Assembly (NCBI RefSeq): GCF_029962835.1
Contig: NC_080588.1
Span: 12,852,001-12,916,000 of the forward strand
Direction: 5' to 3'
DNA from: Magnolia sinica
Taxonomy: Eukaryota > Streptophyta > Magnoliopsida > Magnoliales > Magnoliaceae
Length of the DNA: 64,000 nucleotides
Part shown: one piece after another, positions 21,235 through 33,030 of the stretch
How positions within the stretch are numbered: the first letter of the stretch is position 1
Layout: every line of letters begins with the position of its first letter
The notes under the pieces: generated by a model
What the model was told of the DNA's origin: nothing
Seen by the model: only the letters and a program-made list of their open reading frames with translations
Databases searched by the model: none
Translations under genes and position numbers: made by a program

Positions 21235-22095
21235 AGCGGATTGCGTGTCGAGCGTACTGAGTAATCTCGCAGGGGTCCGCATGTTTCTTATCCACGCCGG
21301 CCGTCCTTTTTTTTTCTTTTTTTCTTTTTAATATCATTTTATGGCATGAGCTCAAAATTGAAGTATACACAAAGCTTAAATGAACTACACCACAGTAAAC
21401 AGAGTGGATAATGACATCCACCGTTGAAACCTTCCCATGGCCCACAACAATGTTTATCTGTCGTATTCATAAGATCAAGAAGGCATGGATGAAGGAAAAC
21501 AGTTTTCTATGGTGTGGTCTACCTGAGATTTGGATATGCTTTGATCATGGGCTCAATGATCTAGGCATGTTTAGTCGGTGCAATTCAATGGTATTGAAAT
21601 GGATTAGATGGGATTAACATCATTATTGCATAATAATTGTATGTTTGGAAATACTACAATACTGTAGCTGTCCAATTCCATGTTTAGGATAAAATTTTTA
21701 AAATAGGAAAACATGGATGAAGTAAAATCATATATGGTAGAACATGAAATTGTAATCAACGGACTAAATTCACGATGGATATAGTTTACCTTTACACATA
21801 TATAATAAGAATATCACGTGTAAATGGTGTATATGGATAAATGAATGCATCAATGTGAGACCCACATGTGTAGCATGGGACCAAATGCAATTCCATGCGA
21901 CTGAATGTAATTCCATCCTACGTAGTCCCAACATTTTCTATCCCACCTAATCCCATGTAATACCCTGCGCCAAACCCCCCTAAAATGGCATAAAGAAGGG
22001 ATGGACAGCGTGAATAAGACACATGCACCACTGTAGACCTACTAAATTTACCCAGAGTGACTCAGTTGGTATTCGGCTTCCCAGACACGGACTGC
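21235..22095. mobile_element. Palindromic MULE-like element, split by a Tourist MITE
   Basis: Left part 21235-21563 and right part 21980-22095 together give the usual palindromic arms (cac-cgt-ttc centre, GGCTCA...ATGATCT then AAATGG...GGATGGAC). The outer ends are poorly preserved and no duplication was found. Confidence 0.5.
21564..21979. mobile_element. Tourist-like MITE
   Basis: 416 bp. The left end GGCATGTTTAGTCGG pairs loosely with the complement of the right end (GGGGGTTTGGCGC). Inner words GGATTAGATGGGATT and AATCCCATGTAAT/CACCTAATCCC are mirrored. Flanked by CTA on both sides (21561-21563, 21980-21982). It resembles the ends of the 12775-20660 element, so it may have been moved by the same transposase (inference). 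Confidence 0.55.
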
Positions 22096-22132
22096 CACCC
22101 CTGTGTTGTGTAATGTGTTGGGAGCTTTGAGA

Positions 22133-22660
22133 CCGACGCAGATTAACAAAATTGGCTACTAAAGTGATGTCACCAAGTTTTGTGGGCTCTATTATGGTGT
22201 ATGTGTTATATCCACATCTCTCATTCATTTGGAGAGGTTATTTTAGCGCATGAGCCAAAATTTGAGGTAGATGAAAAGCTCACATGGACCCACCATAGAA
22301 AACCATGGGACAATGACGCCCTCCGTTGAAACGTTCCTGGGCTTACCATGATATTTATTTGAGATCTAACCCCTTCGTAAGTTAACAAAGATATGGATGA
22401 AGAAAAAACACAGATATTGACTTGATCAAAAAGTTATGTAGCCTTCAATAAGTTCTTAATGGTAGGTGCTCAATCCCTACTGTTTTCTGTGGTGGGCCAA
22501 CATGAGATTTGGATCTGCCTCATTCTTCGGCTCCTGCCCTAAAATAATCTTTCCAAATGGATGGATGGTGTGGATATAACACATATATCATGGTGGGGCT
22601 CACAAAACGTGGTGACGTTGGCAAATTTACTAGTGATGCCTGAGTAGCTAATCCGCTTCC
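22133..22660. mobile_element. MULE-type palindromic MITE
   Basis: Left arm GACGCAGATTAAC...AAAGTGATGTCACC, right arm GGTGACGTTGGC...TAGCTAATCCGCTTCC, with mirrored interior. Same family as 20682-21225. The 9-bp duplication is not recognisable. Confidence 0.6.
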
Positions 22661-24002
22661 ATCGGTGAGCAGATTAGAAGTAAAAGTGGACCACACCGTG
22701 AGAAGCAATGATAAAGATGCCCACCGTAGAAACCTTCCTACAGCTCACCATAATGTTTATTTGCCATCTATTGATAAGATCACGTAGACATAGATGAAGA
22801 TAATATACAAATATAAGCTTGTTTCAAAACTTATATGGCCTCAAAAAAGTTTTTAATGATGTGCATTCAATGAAAAGTTTTTAATGGTGTGCATTCAATG
22901 ACCATTATCTCTAGTGTGATCCACCTAAGCTTCAAATCTGCCTCATTTTTTAATCTATATCTTAAAATGAGCTGAAAATATAGATGGATGGCATGGATAT
23001 AATAGGCATACATCATGGTAGGCTCCACGGCGGTGTGATGTTGGCACCCCACCAAATCCATGCAGTGTTGACCTACCACCATGTTCGTCTAATGTTGTTT
23101 AGATCCTAACCATGGCCCTTGCATTTCATCCTCACATGCATGAACGTTCATTAGATCCTAACCATGGCCTTTGCATTTCATCCTCATATGCATGCTTGAG
23201 TGTTAAGTGAACCTTAAACGAGTATGTTACAACAATTGATGGGGGGTGGATCTCATGTGTTTGTGATTGCGTGTAACCGAAGTTACACTCTTAGCAGTGT
23301 ATTAATAGCATGGCCCAATGAAAATGCATAGTAGGCACAAGTTACCCCCATAAATTATACACAAGTTGGCCTTGAAAATTTTGATAGTCAAAAATTACAT
23401 GGGCCCATCAAGATGTCAGCAAAAAAGTCTCCACATTCATCAATTTCTTCACTATATCTTAGGATGCGGGAGAAAAAAAAACCAAGTCCAACACTCAAAT
23501 GATCTGCACTGCATGATGCATGCGAAGCGCCAATAGTCAAATCTTTGACGGGGACAAAAGTTTTGGATCAAATTTATATTTGTGTTTTCAGTTCATCTCA
23601 ATCAGAATCACCTTATGAACAATTTGATGGCATATAAATGTTGTGGTGGGCCTCTGGACGGGTTTCAATTGTGGTTATTTCCATCCTCATTGTTTCCAAC
23701 AGTGTGCTCTACTTAAGTTTTGATCTAGTTCGTTTTCTAAATCATGTCTTACACATGGTTGGAGAAATCGATGGATGGTATAGATTTTTCACAAACATCG
23801 CAGTCTGCCCATATGACTTCCTACAACAAGATCTTCCATAGTAGGCTTTAGGCATTGCGCATCTATTAATTTTATAGGTCTCACATCTTAAATGCACCCA
23901 TGTCCTTTTTCTACTAGTTGGAACTTGTCTAAACCTTGGCTACATGTGTTCAACCTCATACATTCAAAGTTATTTCCCTCGTTCAAGTGTTTAGCATGCT
24001 CT
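22661..24002. other. Remnants of the palindromic repeat, no gene
   Basis: 22680-23060 and 23540-23840 carry diverged arms of the same palindromic family. A unit of about 53 bp (AGATCCTAACCATGGCC...) is duplicated at about 23100-23205. The rest shows nothing recognisable. GCTCT at 23998-24002 is the left target duplication of the next element. Confidence 0.5.
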
Positions 24003-26519
24003 TGTTGAAATTTGGTTTTTAAAAAATCAAAAAAAAATTGAAAATTTTGTTTTGCTGCCAAAATGATTTTAAAATTTTTTAAACAAAAAGTGCGATTTGT
24101 GCTTTTGTCTCACATCGGAAATAAGAAAAGAAATCTTGTGGTTTATATGTGGAAGTGTGTATAGTATTCTTACTTGGAGTTTTGGAAATTAAGATGCTCG
24201 GGTTGCGTGTTCCAGTGCTATGCGTGTAAGCGCGCACGGGCACAGGAGAGGACGTGGTAGTGTGGCTGTAGTGGTGCTAGTTGGCGCACTTCACACTTCG
24301 CATGTGTCGCAGAGTGGGCACTCCCTCGCGACCTTACGTGAACTGTCACGAGATGGTCCGATCGCGGTATGAGTGATCTAATATGATCCTAGGTCTGAAT
24401 GGTCTGATATGAGCTTAGATTTTATAGGAAATAGAGAACGGCCAGATTATTAATCTGAAATGGCCAGCCGTTTTGAAAATGGCTAGCAACCTTAAAAACC
24501 ACAATGGTCCAAAAATAGACAGGCTATAATGATCCAATGGTCAAATCTTTCGATATGACGACAAAAAAGGCCCAATTTAAGAAATGTTTTTCAAACATTC
24601 TGAACCATTAATGGTCACCTAACAACGATCCACTCCCCTTGTGCCCATATAAACTGGACCATTCCTGTCTAAAATTCATCATCTCCAACAGATTCATTCC
24701 AAAACCATCAGATCTCATAGATATCAATCTCCTTTTAAGAATATTATAAATAGGTTAACTAACAGAGTCTGCCAGAAGATCAGCTACGTTGAAAAGTTCT
24801 TAAGTGGACCCTTCGCGATTGCTGCACGCAAAATCCATATAGGCTTGTTTTATCTAGTAAGCAATTTGTCACGCCTCAAACTCAGAAACTGGGCTCATAA
24901 AATTCTCGATCGCCGAATCCGGTGTCAACAGCCTCCGCAGTACACTATTCTCAGCTCCCAGCGCCCATATACCAGATTCCGATCCTGGGATCCTACAAGG
25001 AGGATTTTCCAACGTACATTTAACTCGTAATAAGCATAACTACAAGTTTACCTAAATCACAAAGGCAACAACATCATCACATATCTACTAATATAAACAG
25101 TTGAATACAATGCTGAAAAGGAAATACATATATCGAGAATTAAAGCTCCAGAAGACCGCTGCACGCTCCAAGCTCAATGTTGTTGCGACCTAACGCCACC
25201 TGCACACATCTATCGTGCATAAGCTTAAGAAAGCTTAGAGGGTGGTGCAAGTGTGTACACAAGGTAAGTGCCAAGAATGTAATATTAGAGTGAGCAGAAA
25301 TACTAGTAAATCCATAAGTCATACAATATCAGAGTATGCAATGCAGATCGTGGTAACCCAGAATATTATATGTTACGGATGTAATGCAATATGCGGTGCG
25401 AATGAAATGACCAAGCTGGAGTGTGAAGTCGGGATGATAGTACATAGTATCGCAGGATACGGGGTCTATTACAAGGGACTTCTATCTAAACTAGTCTCAT
25501 ACCTAAATTTGGATAGATAGACTTAATATGGTAAACTCCTGACCTCTCTCAGGTTGGTTGCGTGCCCCAACCGAAATCCTGGTCATTACGAAAGTACACA
25601 TATCAATTAATTGCACACCACCAGCCCGAGTGGATAATGAATGAATGAGTAAAATGCTGAGTATGCAACTCCTGCTCAATAAGTCCACATATCAGTACTG
25701 TACATCTCTGGGATCATCACCGGGGTCTAGTACACTCTACAAGCGATCACCGCTCACTGGACGCACAACCATACAAGTGGAAGAGACCTCACTATCCGCC
25801 TAGCCAGTAATCAGCCAATATCTATCTGACATGTCGATAACGGACCCATTTACGAGTTGGTCAAACTTAGCCTAGCTATGCCCCCTACCCTCGGGTGGGT
25901 AAGGCCATACCCCCTTCCAACCGACCACGACACAGTGGGAGACGAGGCCTATTGGTATTCGGCACTCGAGCGCTCATGTATCCACTTGGTCTAGACGTTG
26001 GATTGTCTCTTGGCCACGAAGGTTTAGAGATTTTCACCCAGGGACATCTATGACGCCCATATGCTAGAACCAAACATTTTCAATGTCCCATCTGGCCATC
26101 CCCGATATGCCTATGGAGGCGACGGCCCTGATATCGCTAGGGCGTATAGTAGTCATATCACAAAATGCGAAATGCATGAGTCATACCATCCAGTCATGCA
26201 TCAAACCTGCGCGAACTACGCGCTCATGTGGGATGACTCCGCCTATCAGGGAGTCTCATAAACAACCTGCCTTACGGCATATGCAATAGTCATCCACATC
26301 TCATTACAAACATGCAGATGATGCGTATGGGCATGTATCATGATGTTATGCTGTCACATACTCATATTCGGTATCGATAACCGGCATCGATAATCGGCTT
26401 AACAAAGGGCCTAAGGGAAGGTTACAATGTGGACATTTAACTATCATTGCCCATTAATATGGACATTTAACCAACATTGCTCCCAAGAAGTGGCCTTCAT
26501 AGGGCCAAATATATAGTGG

Positions 26520-26790
26520 GCCCATGACCTCACACAAGGGCCTCATATACAACATAATGGGCCACATACAATCTCAATGGGTCACATACAATCATAATAG
26601 GACTTACCATATGGGCCTCACATATATCACATTGGGCCTCAAACATGGGCCGCATATATATCATATTGGGCCTCACTTATAGGCCTCGTATACATCACAC
26701 TGGGCCTCACCATCTGAGCCTCAAATACATCAAGTGAGCCGCATCACATGGGCTGCACCCAGTGGGCCTTATATACATCAAGTGGGCCCA
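26520..26790 (+). repeat. GGGCCTCA minisatellite in solo LTR A
   Basis: Degenerate units of about 35-45 bp built on TGGGCCTCA and CATACATCA. The homologous array in copy B is at about 32560-33030 (complement) and in copy C at about 55190-55590, with different unit numbers. Confidence 0.75.
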
Positions 26791-27119
26791 CCGACCTAGC
26801 CGATCCGTCTAAACCATTTGTCTATTTATAGAGATAATTTAAGAGCATATCCCAAAAAAATGAATCAAAATGGAAAGCATCTGGACCATACCACAAATAG
26901 TAGTGGAGATAATGATTTCCACCCTTGAAATTCCCAGGGCCCACCATAACATTTATTTTCCATCCAATCCGTTCATACTGTCACTAAGACCTAAATCAAG
27001 AGGAAAAATAAATATCATATTGATCTAGAACTTCGGTGCTCCCAAAAGGATTTCAATGGTGGACGTTCAATCTCCACTGATTTTTGCGGTGTGGTCCACC
27101 TGATAGATGGTGTAGATAA

Positions 27120-27340
27120 AACACTTATATCAAGGTGGGATCCACTGCACAGACGGTGCAGATAAAACACTTATACCATGGTGGGATCCACTGCACAAAC
27201 CATGCAGATAAAACACTTATATCATGGTGGGGTCCATTGCATAGACGGTGCAGATAAAACACTTATACCATGGTGGGATCCACTGCACAGAACGTGAAGA
27301 TAAAACACTTATATCATGGTGGGGTCCACTGCACAGATGG
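27120..27340 (+). repeat. Tandem repeat, about 57-60-bp unit, in solo LTR A
   Basis: About four copies of a unit with GGTG(C/T)AGATAAAACACTTAT and GGTGGGATCCACTGCACA. These look like amplified ends of the palindromic repeat. An AT-rich microsatellite follows near 27740-27830. Confidence 0.7.
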
Positions 27341-28110
27341 ACGGTTCGGATTTCAGGAAGATGACGGTCTGGATTAGAATAAATACATCAAGGTGGGTCC
27401 CATCTACCACCGTCCAGCAATGGACGGTGTAGATATAAAACCCACACATCGTGGTGGGGTCCACACGTCCCACGTGTGGACGGTGTTGATAAGGCACATG
27501 CAACACGGTGCATCCCACCGTCCAGCAGATTAGATGGTGAGGATGATATACAAGACATCATGGTGGTCCCACAATCACGTCCAACAACTAGACGGCTTAG
27601 GATACAACATACCTCGTGATCAGAGCCATGGATTGGCTGATGAGAATATAACAGTTTGCTGTGCGAAGTACGCTGGCAATTTGATCACAGAGGTGGGTCC
27701 CACGTGGGGCCCACCAGATGTACATGCATGAATGCATTATATATATACCTTATATAGTATAGTATTATATATATATATATATATTGTATTGTATTATGTG
27801 TATTATTATTATTATTATTTTTTTTTTTATGGATTGTTGAGGAGTCTAGCAACCACCGTCTAGTGGACTGGACGATGTGGACTGCCACACGTGCAGCAGG
27901 CCCCACCGTCCAGGATTCCATGGACCGTGTGGATACACGACACATACATCACGTGTTGGTTCCAGGTGGTTGGGCCACACGCCTTGGATCAACTTGATAT
28001 TTGTGATTTCCCTCATCCAAGGCCTGCAAAAAAAAGGGGCAGCAACAAAGTGGGCCTCACAATCGGACGGTGGTTAAAATACTTGCATTATGGGTGGGCC
28101 ATACAATCAG

Positions 28111-28111
<1 letters not shown>

Positions 28112-28144
<33 letters not shown>
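28112..28144. repeat. (GA)n microsatellite in solo LTR A
   Basis: About 33 bases of GA. A shorter run occupies the equivalent place in copy C (56517-56537). Confidence 0.9.
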
Positions 28145-28145
<1 letters not shown>

Positions 28146-29252
28146 GCAATAGAGGAGCTTCGCCACTATGAGCTCTCCTAGGTGGGCCATGCAAATACTA
28201 TACATACATCAAAATGGGTCCCAAATCATGTGGGCCCTAAGTCATAAAATCAACGGTGGAGATTCCTTCCCAACAAAAGATGCAAGGTCTAGATGACCTT
28301 TCCAAAAATGAGAAAAATAAACATCATGATGGGGTCCATGGAGAATGGCCCCACTATAGGATGATCATAAGAATCGTGGTGGGCCATCGGCCACACCTAG
28401 GGGTCCAAAGTGAGATCCATACTATCAATCGGTAAGCCCCACTTGGCCCATCATCAAAAACAAAAATCTAGGCCTATAAGAACACCCACCGATTACTCCT
28501 CTTCTTGGATGTATGGCAAGCTAAGCACCTAGGCTTTTCCTTTGATGGTGGAATATGATGATTGAAGGGTGGAGATGGGAGATGGGGTGGTAGGAAGTGG
28601 GCCACATTATAGCTTCTCCATGGGAAGCTTGGACGTTTGGCTCACTTTCATGGGTTGCTTGAGAAAATGGTTTGAGAAAGAGAGAAAGAGAGAGGTGATG
28701 TAAGAGTGAGAGGGATGGGTGTGGTGGGTGAGTGATGGGTGTACTTGACTAGGTATGGGTTGCTTTGAGTTTGGGTGAGAGAGGGATGGGTATTGTACTT
28801 GATTGATTGATGGGATTGATTTGACATTTGGTAGAGATTCTCTTACGCGGTATTTTTTTCGAAATAAACTCGGGCCCACATCTCCTGGCCTGGGTATCGC
28901 ATCGGCGTGCGAGATGTAGTGTTAGAACCGCGGCGACGGCGCGGTCGCTAGGGTACAAGTTTCGAGTCAAGCCGACTCAGATATTCGGGATGCGACTTAA
29001 GGTCACGCACAAATGCTGATTACAGGTCGCGGTTTGCCGAAATCTGACTGGGAGGATCACGGGAGTCTATAGAATGGCACGGTCTAAGATACGGGTCTTA
29101 TGCAATTCGCATGTAACCCATTAGCAATTGATAAGGGGGCGAATCACGCTTTAAGGACAACGTAATTTTTTGCGTGATTCAACCTGGTGAAACAAAGAAA
29201 AAATTTTACTTGTATTTTTTAATTTTTAGTATTTCCAACATTTTTCACAACA

Positions 29253-30332
29253 ATCTTAAAGCGTGATTATGGATATTGAAAGTGTTGCATCAATCAAACT
29301 GATGAACTAGGATTCGATCAGATTGGACTGATTCGACAGTATGAATTTCACCGAGTGGTAAGATAAGCTGATATTTCTTCTAACTACTTTGAAAATATTC
29401 TACATCCTGGACTCGAATCTTCAACATATACCAAAAGCGACGGATATCGATACTCTAGAACAGATCGTTGCTAGAATCAAGCGATAAGAAGATGAACTTC
29501 TGTGTCGTGGTCATATTCTCAATACGCCCTCTAATCGATTGTACGGACTTTACACAGGAACCACCTCAGCAAAGGAAATCTGGAGTGTGTGGAATACAAG
29601 TACAAGGTTGAAGAAGAAGGAATAAAAAATTCCTAATAGCCAGGTATTTCGATTTCATGATGATAGACAATAAGCCCTTACTGGCCCAAATCCATGAATT
29701 ACAATTAATTATAAACAAAATAAAGGCTTTGAAAATAGAACTACCTGAATCCTTCCAAGTTGGAGCTATTATCACCAAATTGCATCCAAGCTAAAAAGAC
29801 TGTAGGAAAAAGTTACCGCATAAATCTGAAGAATTCACCCTAGAATGAATTCAAAAGCATCTTCGTATTGAGGAAGAATCTCGTAAATGGGACAAGAGGG
29901 ATAATGCAAATGGTACATCCCCATCCAAGGTAAATGCAGTAGAAAAACCATCACAAAATAATAACTTTGAGAAAAATGATTCCTTAAAATCCAACAAAGA
30001 TCAAGGAAAATTCAAGAAAACCCAAAAGAAAAAAAAAGGGCAAACCCAAGGGTCCTTGCTATGTCTGTAGCAAGACTGGACAAGTCTGTAGAGACCGCAA
30101 AAAAGCCTAAGAAAGAGGTTAATGCAATAGACGATGATATCATAGCTATGGTCATAGAAGTGAACTCAGTTCAAGAGAAAGTCCCTAGTTGGTTGTATGA
30201 TATATGTGACACATCCATGTATGCAACGATAGATCTGCCTTCAAAACCTATGAAGACGTGACCAATGGTCAAGAGGTTCAAATGAGAAATAAAGGTTAAT
30301 TGACAATCATAGGTAAAGGAACCGCGGAATTA
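29253..30332 (+). pseudogene. Decayed copia leader, gag and start of protease
   Basis: A gag-like frame starts near ATG 29272 and continues with many stops. Recognisable parts are NFTEW, a long stretch ending in AKEIWSVWNT, and a zinc-knuckle remnant CYVCSKTGQVCRDRK (from about 30057) whose His and last Cys are replaced. The protease start follows, with VPSWLYDICDTS (about 30183) in place of the usual W-x-x-D-T/S-G-A. The solo LTR at 30338 separates it from the rest of pol. The leader just after the LTR lacks the usual initiator tRNA-Met site (see findings). Confidence 0.75.
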
Positions 30333-32390
30333 CTCTTTGTGAGCCCCGTATCCTAGACCGTACCATTCCATAGGCTTCTGCGGTCTTCCCGGTCGAATTC
30401 CGGCAACCTTCGACCCTTAACCGGTATCTGCGCGCGACCTGGATTCTCGTGCCGTCAACCCGAGTCGACTCAACCCAGGGCTTATACCTTAGCGACCGCG
30501 TCGTCGCCGCGGTTCCGATGCCGCGACTCGCGCGCTGATGCGATGCTCTGGTTGGGAGATGTGGGCCAGCGTTCGGTGCGAGGAAACGCCGCGCGTCGAA
30601 TCCCGAGAGAATCTCTACGAGGTGTCACATCAATCCCATCAATCCCATCATGTCAAGTACACATCACTTTTCACCCTTTCCCAAGCAAGCCCCAAAGTCA
30701 AAAGTTCTTACACAAACCCATACCTCTCTTACAACTTTTGTCAAAAAAGTCATAAAGTTCTTACACTCCCATCCCTCTCTCCCATCCATCACTCCATCAC
30801 CCATCACTCTCTCTCTCTCTCTCCCTTACAAGTCTCTTTCTCATTTCATACTTTTCCAAGCAACAAAAATCCATACGTATGAGACCCTCTCCCATTTTTC
30901 TCCCAAGTTTCAAGTGTGGCCCATCTCCTACCCCTTCATCTCTCATCTCAACCATCCATTTTTCATCTTCCTCCATTAAAGAGAAGCACAAGGAGCTAAG
31001 GAAGCCAAGGGAGCAAGAAGATCAAGTGGTGGGTGTTTTTATAGGGTAGATTTTGATGTTTTTAAGTTGGGCCAAGTGAGGCCAACCAATCAATGGTTTG
31101 GATCTCACTTTGGACCTTAAGATGTGGCCGATGGCCCACTTAGATCATCATGATCATTCCATGATGGGGCCATTCTCCATGGACCCCATCATGATGTTTA
31201 TTTCCTTGTATGCTTAAGGTCATCTAGACCATTTATTTTAGTGGAGAAAGGATCTCCACCGTTGGATTTCAATTCCATGGACCCCACATGTAATGGGATC
31301 CACTTGATGTATGATTTAGTGCAAGGGAGGGCCCATAGTGCCGGGGTCCCTCCATCACGCAGGCCTCACTCTCTATCTCTCTCCTTTTTATATATATATA
31401 TATTTTTTTGGGTGATGATAATGAGATTGTATGGCCCACTCTAATGGACCCCGCCATGAGGTAGGCATTTTATCCAAACCATTTGCAGTGGGGCCCACTT
31501 TATATATGTAGTACCCTGCCATCCATCCCCTGGTGGCCCACCTAAGCAGGGCCCACCTCCTACGTATATGGAAAGTCCAGCGTCCAGGGACGCTGGACGT
31601 TTCTGGAAAGAAAACACAAATATCAACTTTTCTAAAGTTTTGGGGTGGTCCACTTATGTAGGCCCCACCTTGATGTATGTATTAAATCCTCACCACCCAT
31701 TCCTTTCCCAAGCCATTTTTAGGCGTTGACCCGAAAGATGGGATCAATCAGACCTTCGGGCGGGCCATACCATAGCAAATGGTAGTTTTCACCATTGAAA
31801 CTTTTCCCGGTTGTTTATACATTGTAATATGTCCAATATTGGACTTGTTTTGCTCGTGGTGAGCCATGGAAGAACACTGGACGGCGTGGATTATTTGGAT
31901 GTGGTCCCCACCTGTGAAAACCTCGGATGTATTGAAATCCAAACAAAAAAAAAAGAGATCACAGCAGCTACTGCTGCTGTGTCAGGCGATGCAGCAGGCG
32001 CTGCCTGCGCACCTGCGCTCGGGCGAGCGGGCGACCGGACAGCCTCTCACGGCTGTAGCCGTGGGCCCCACCTTGATGTTTGTACCCCATCTAAACCGTT
32101 CATCGGGTGGGCCACTCTCTGACGTGGGCCCACCCCAAAAATCAGCCAGATCCAAGACTCAGGTGGCCCACACCGTAAGAAACAGTGGGATTGGACCTCC
32201 ACCTTTGAAAATGTTTTGGGGTCCACCGAAGTTCCGGATTAAGGTGAAATTTGTTATCACCCTTCATCTAGGTCTGCTTGACCTTATTAATGGTTTGGAT
32301 AGAATATAAACATAATGGTGGGCCCCACATGGAGCCCACAGTGATGTAAGTATTTTACCTCCACCGTCCGCCTGGACGGTGGAGCCCACT

Positions 32391-32561
32391 GTGTGTGTGT
32401 GCGTGTGTGTGTGGGTGCGTGTGTGTGCTGGTGTGTGTATATATATTTATATATATAATATTATATGTTATATGTATATATATATAATATTATATTATAT
32501 ATAATATTATATGTTACATATATATATATATGTATATATATTATATTATATATAATTTATT
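32391..32561. repeat. (GT)n then (AT)n simple sequence
   Basis: About 50 bases of TG repeat followed by about 110 bases of TATA-type repeat, inside solo LTR B. Confidence 0.9.
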
Positions 32562-32569
32562 GATGGTGG

Positions 32570-33030
32570 GAGGCCCACCTCAGTACTTGTGGCCCATGGT
32601 TGAGGCCCACTTTGATGTATATATAGGGCCCATGGGTCGAGGCCCATTTAATGTATTAGGGGCCCATGGGTCGAGGCCCATTAAGATGTAATGTGGCTAA
32701 TGGGTTGAGGCCCATTTGATGCACGTATGGGGCCCAACTGGCGAGGCCCATTTGATACATGTAAGGCCCATGTGAGTAGGCCCATTTGATGCACGTATGG
32801 GGCCCAACTGGCGAGGCCCATTTGACACATGTAAGGCCCATAAGATTAGGCCCATTTGATACGTCCTAAAAGCCCACAGTTTATAGTCCATTGCAATGCA
32901 CATAAGGCCCATTGGTGCGGCCCAATGATGTGGCCCACTTGATGAATACAAGGCCCATATGATATGGCCCATTTGACGTATTTAAGGCCCAATGGGACGT
33001 GCCTAAGGTCCATTGCAATGTACGATCCCA
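32570..33030 (-). repeat. GGCCCA minisatellite in solo LTR B
   Basis: A dozen or so degenerate units of about 35-45 bp with GAGGCCCATTTGA and AAGGCCCA. This is the complement of the arrays in copies A and C. Open frames through it encode only repeats of Trp-Ala-Ser type and are not genes. Confidence 0.8.

Larger units (their letters stand above)
24867..29102 (+). mobile_element. Solo LTR (copy A) of a ~4-kb LTR gypsy-like family
   Basis: 4236 bp from TGTCACGCC to ...GGGTCTTATG, flanked by CAATT (24862-24866, 29103-29107). The same start (TGTCACGCCCC-like) and end (GGGTCTTACA-like) occur in copies at 30338-34446 (minus) and 42622-57369. The terminal CA appears as TG here. It contains an internal minisatellite of GGGCC(T/C) repeats, palindromic GGGCCCACCATGATG arms (26800-27700), an AG microsatellite and no gag-pol. 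Such length is typical of Tekay/Del-type chromovirus LTRs (inference). Confidence 0.85.
24003..29252 (+). repeat. 5' LTR of the old copia element, interrupted
   Basis: 24003-24866 plus 29108-29252 give about 1.0 kb, aligning with 39284-40260. A TATA box (CATATAAACT, about 24645) sits at the same place as TATATAAACT near 39890. The interruption is the solo LTR 24867-29102. Confidence 0.85.
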
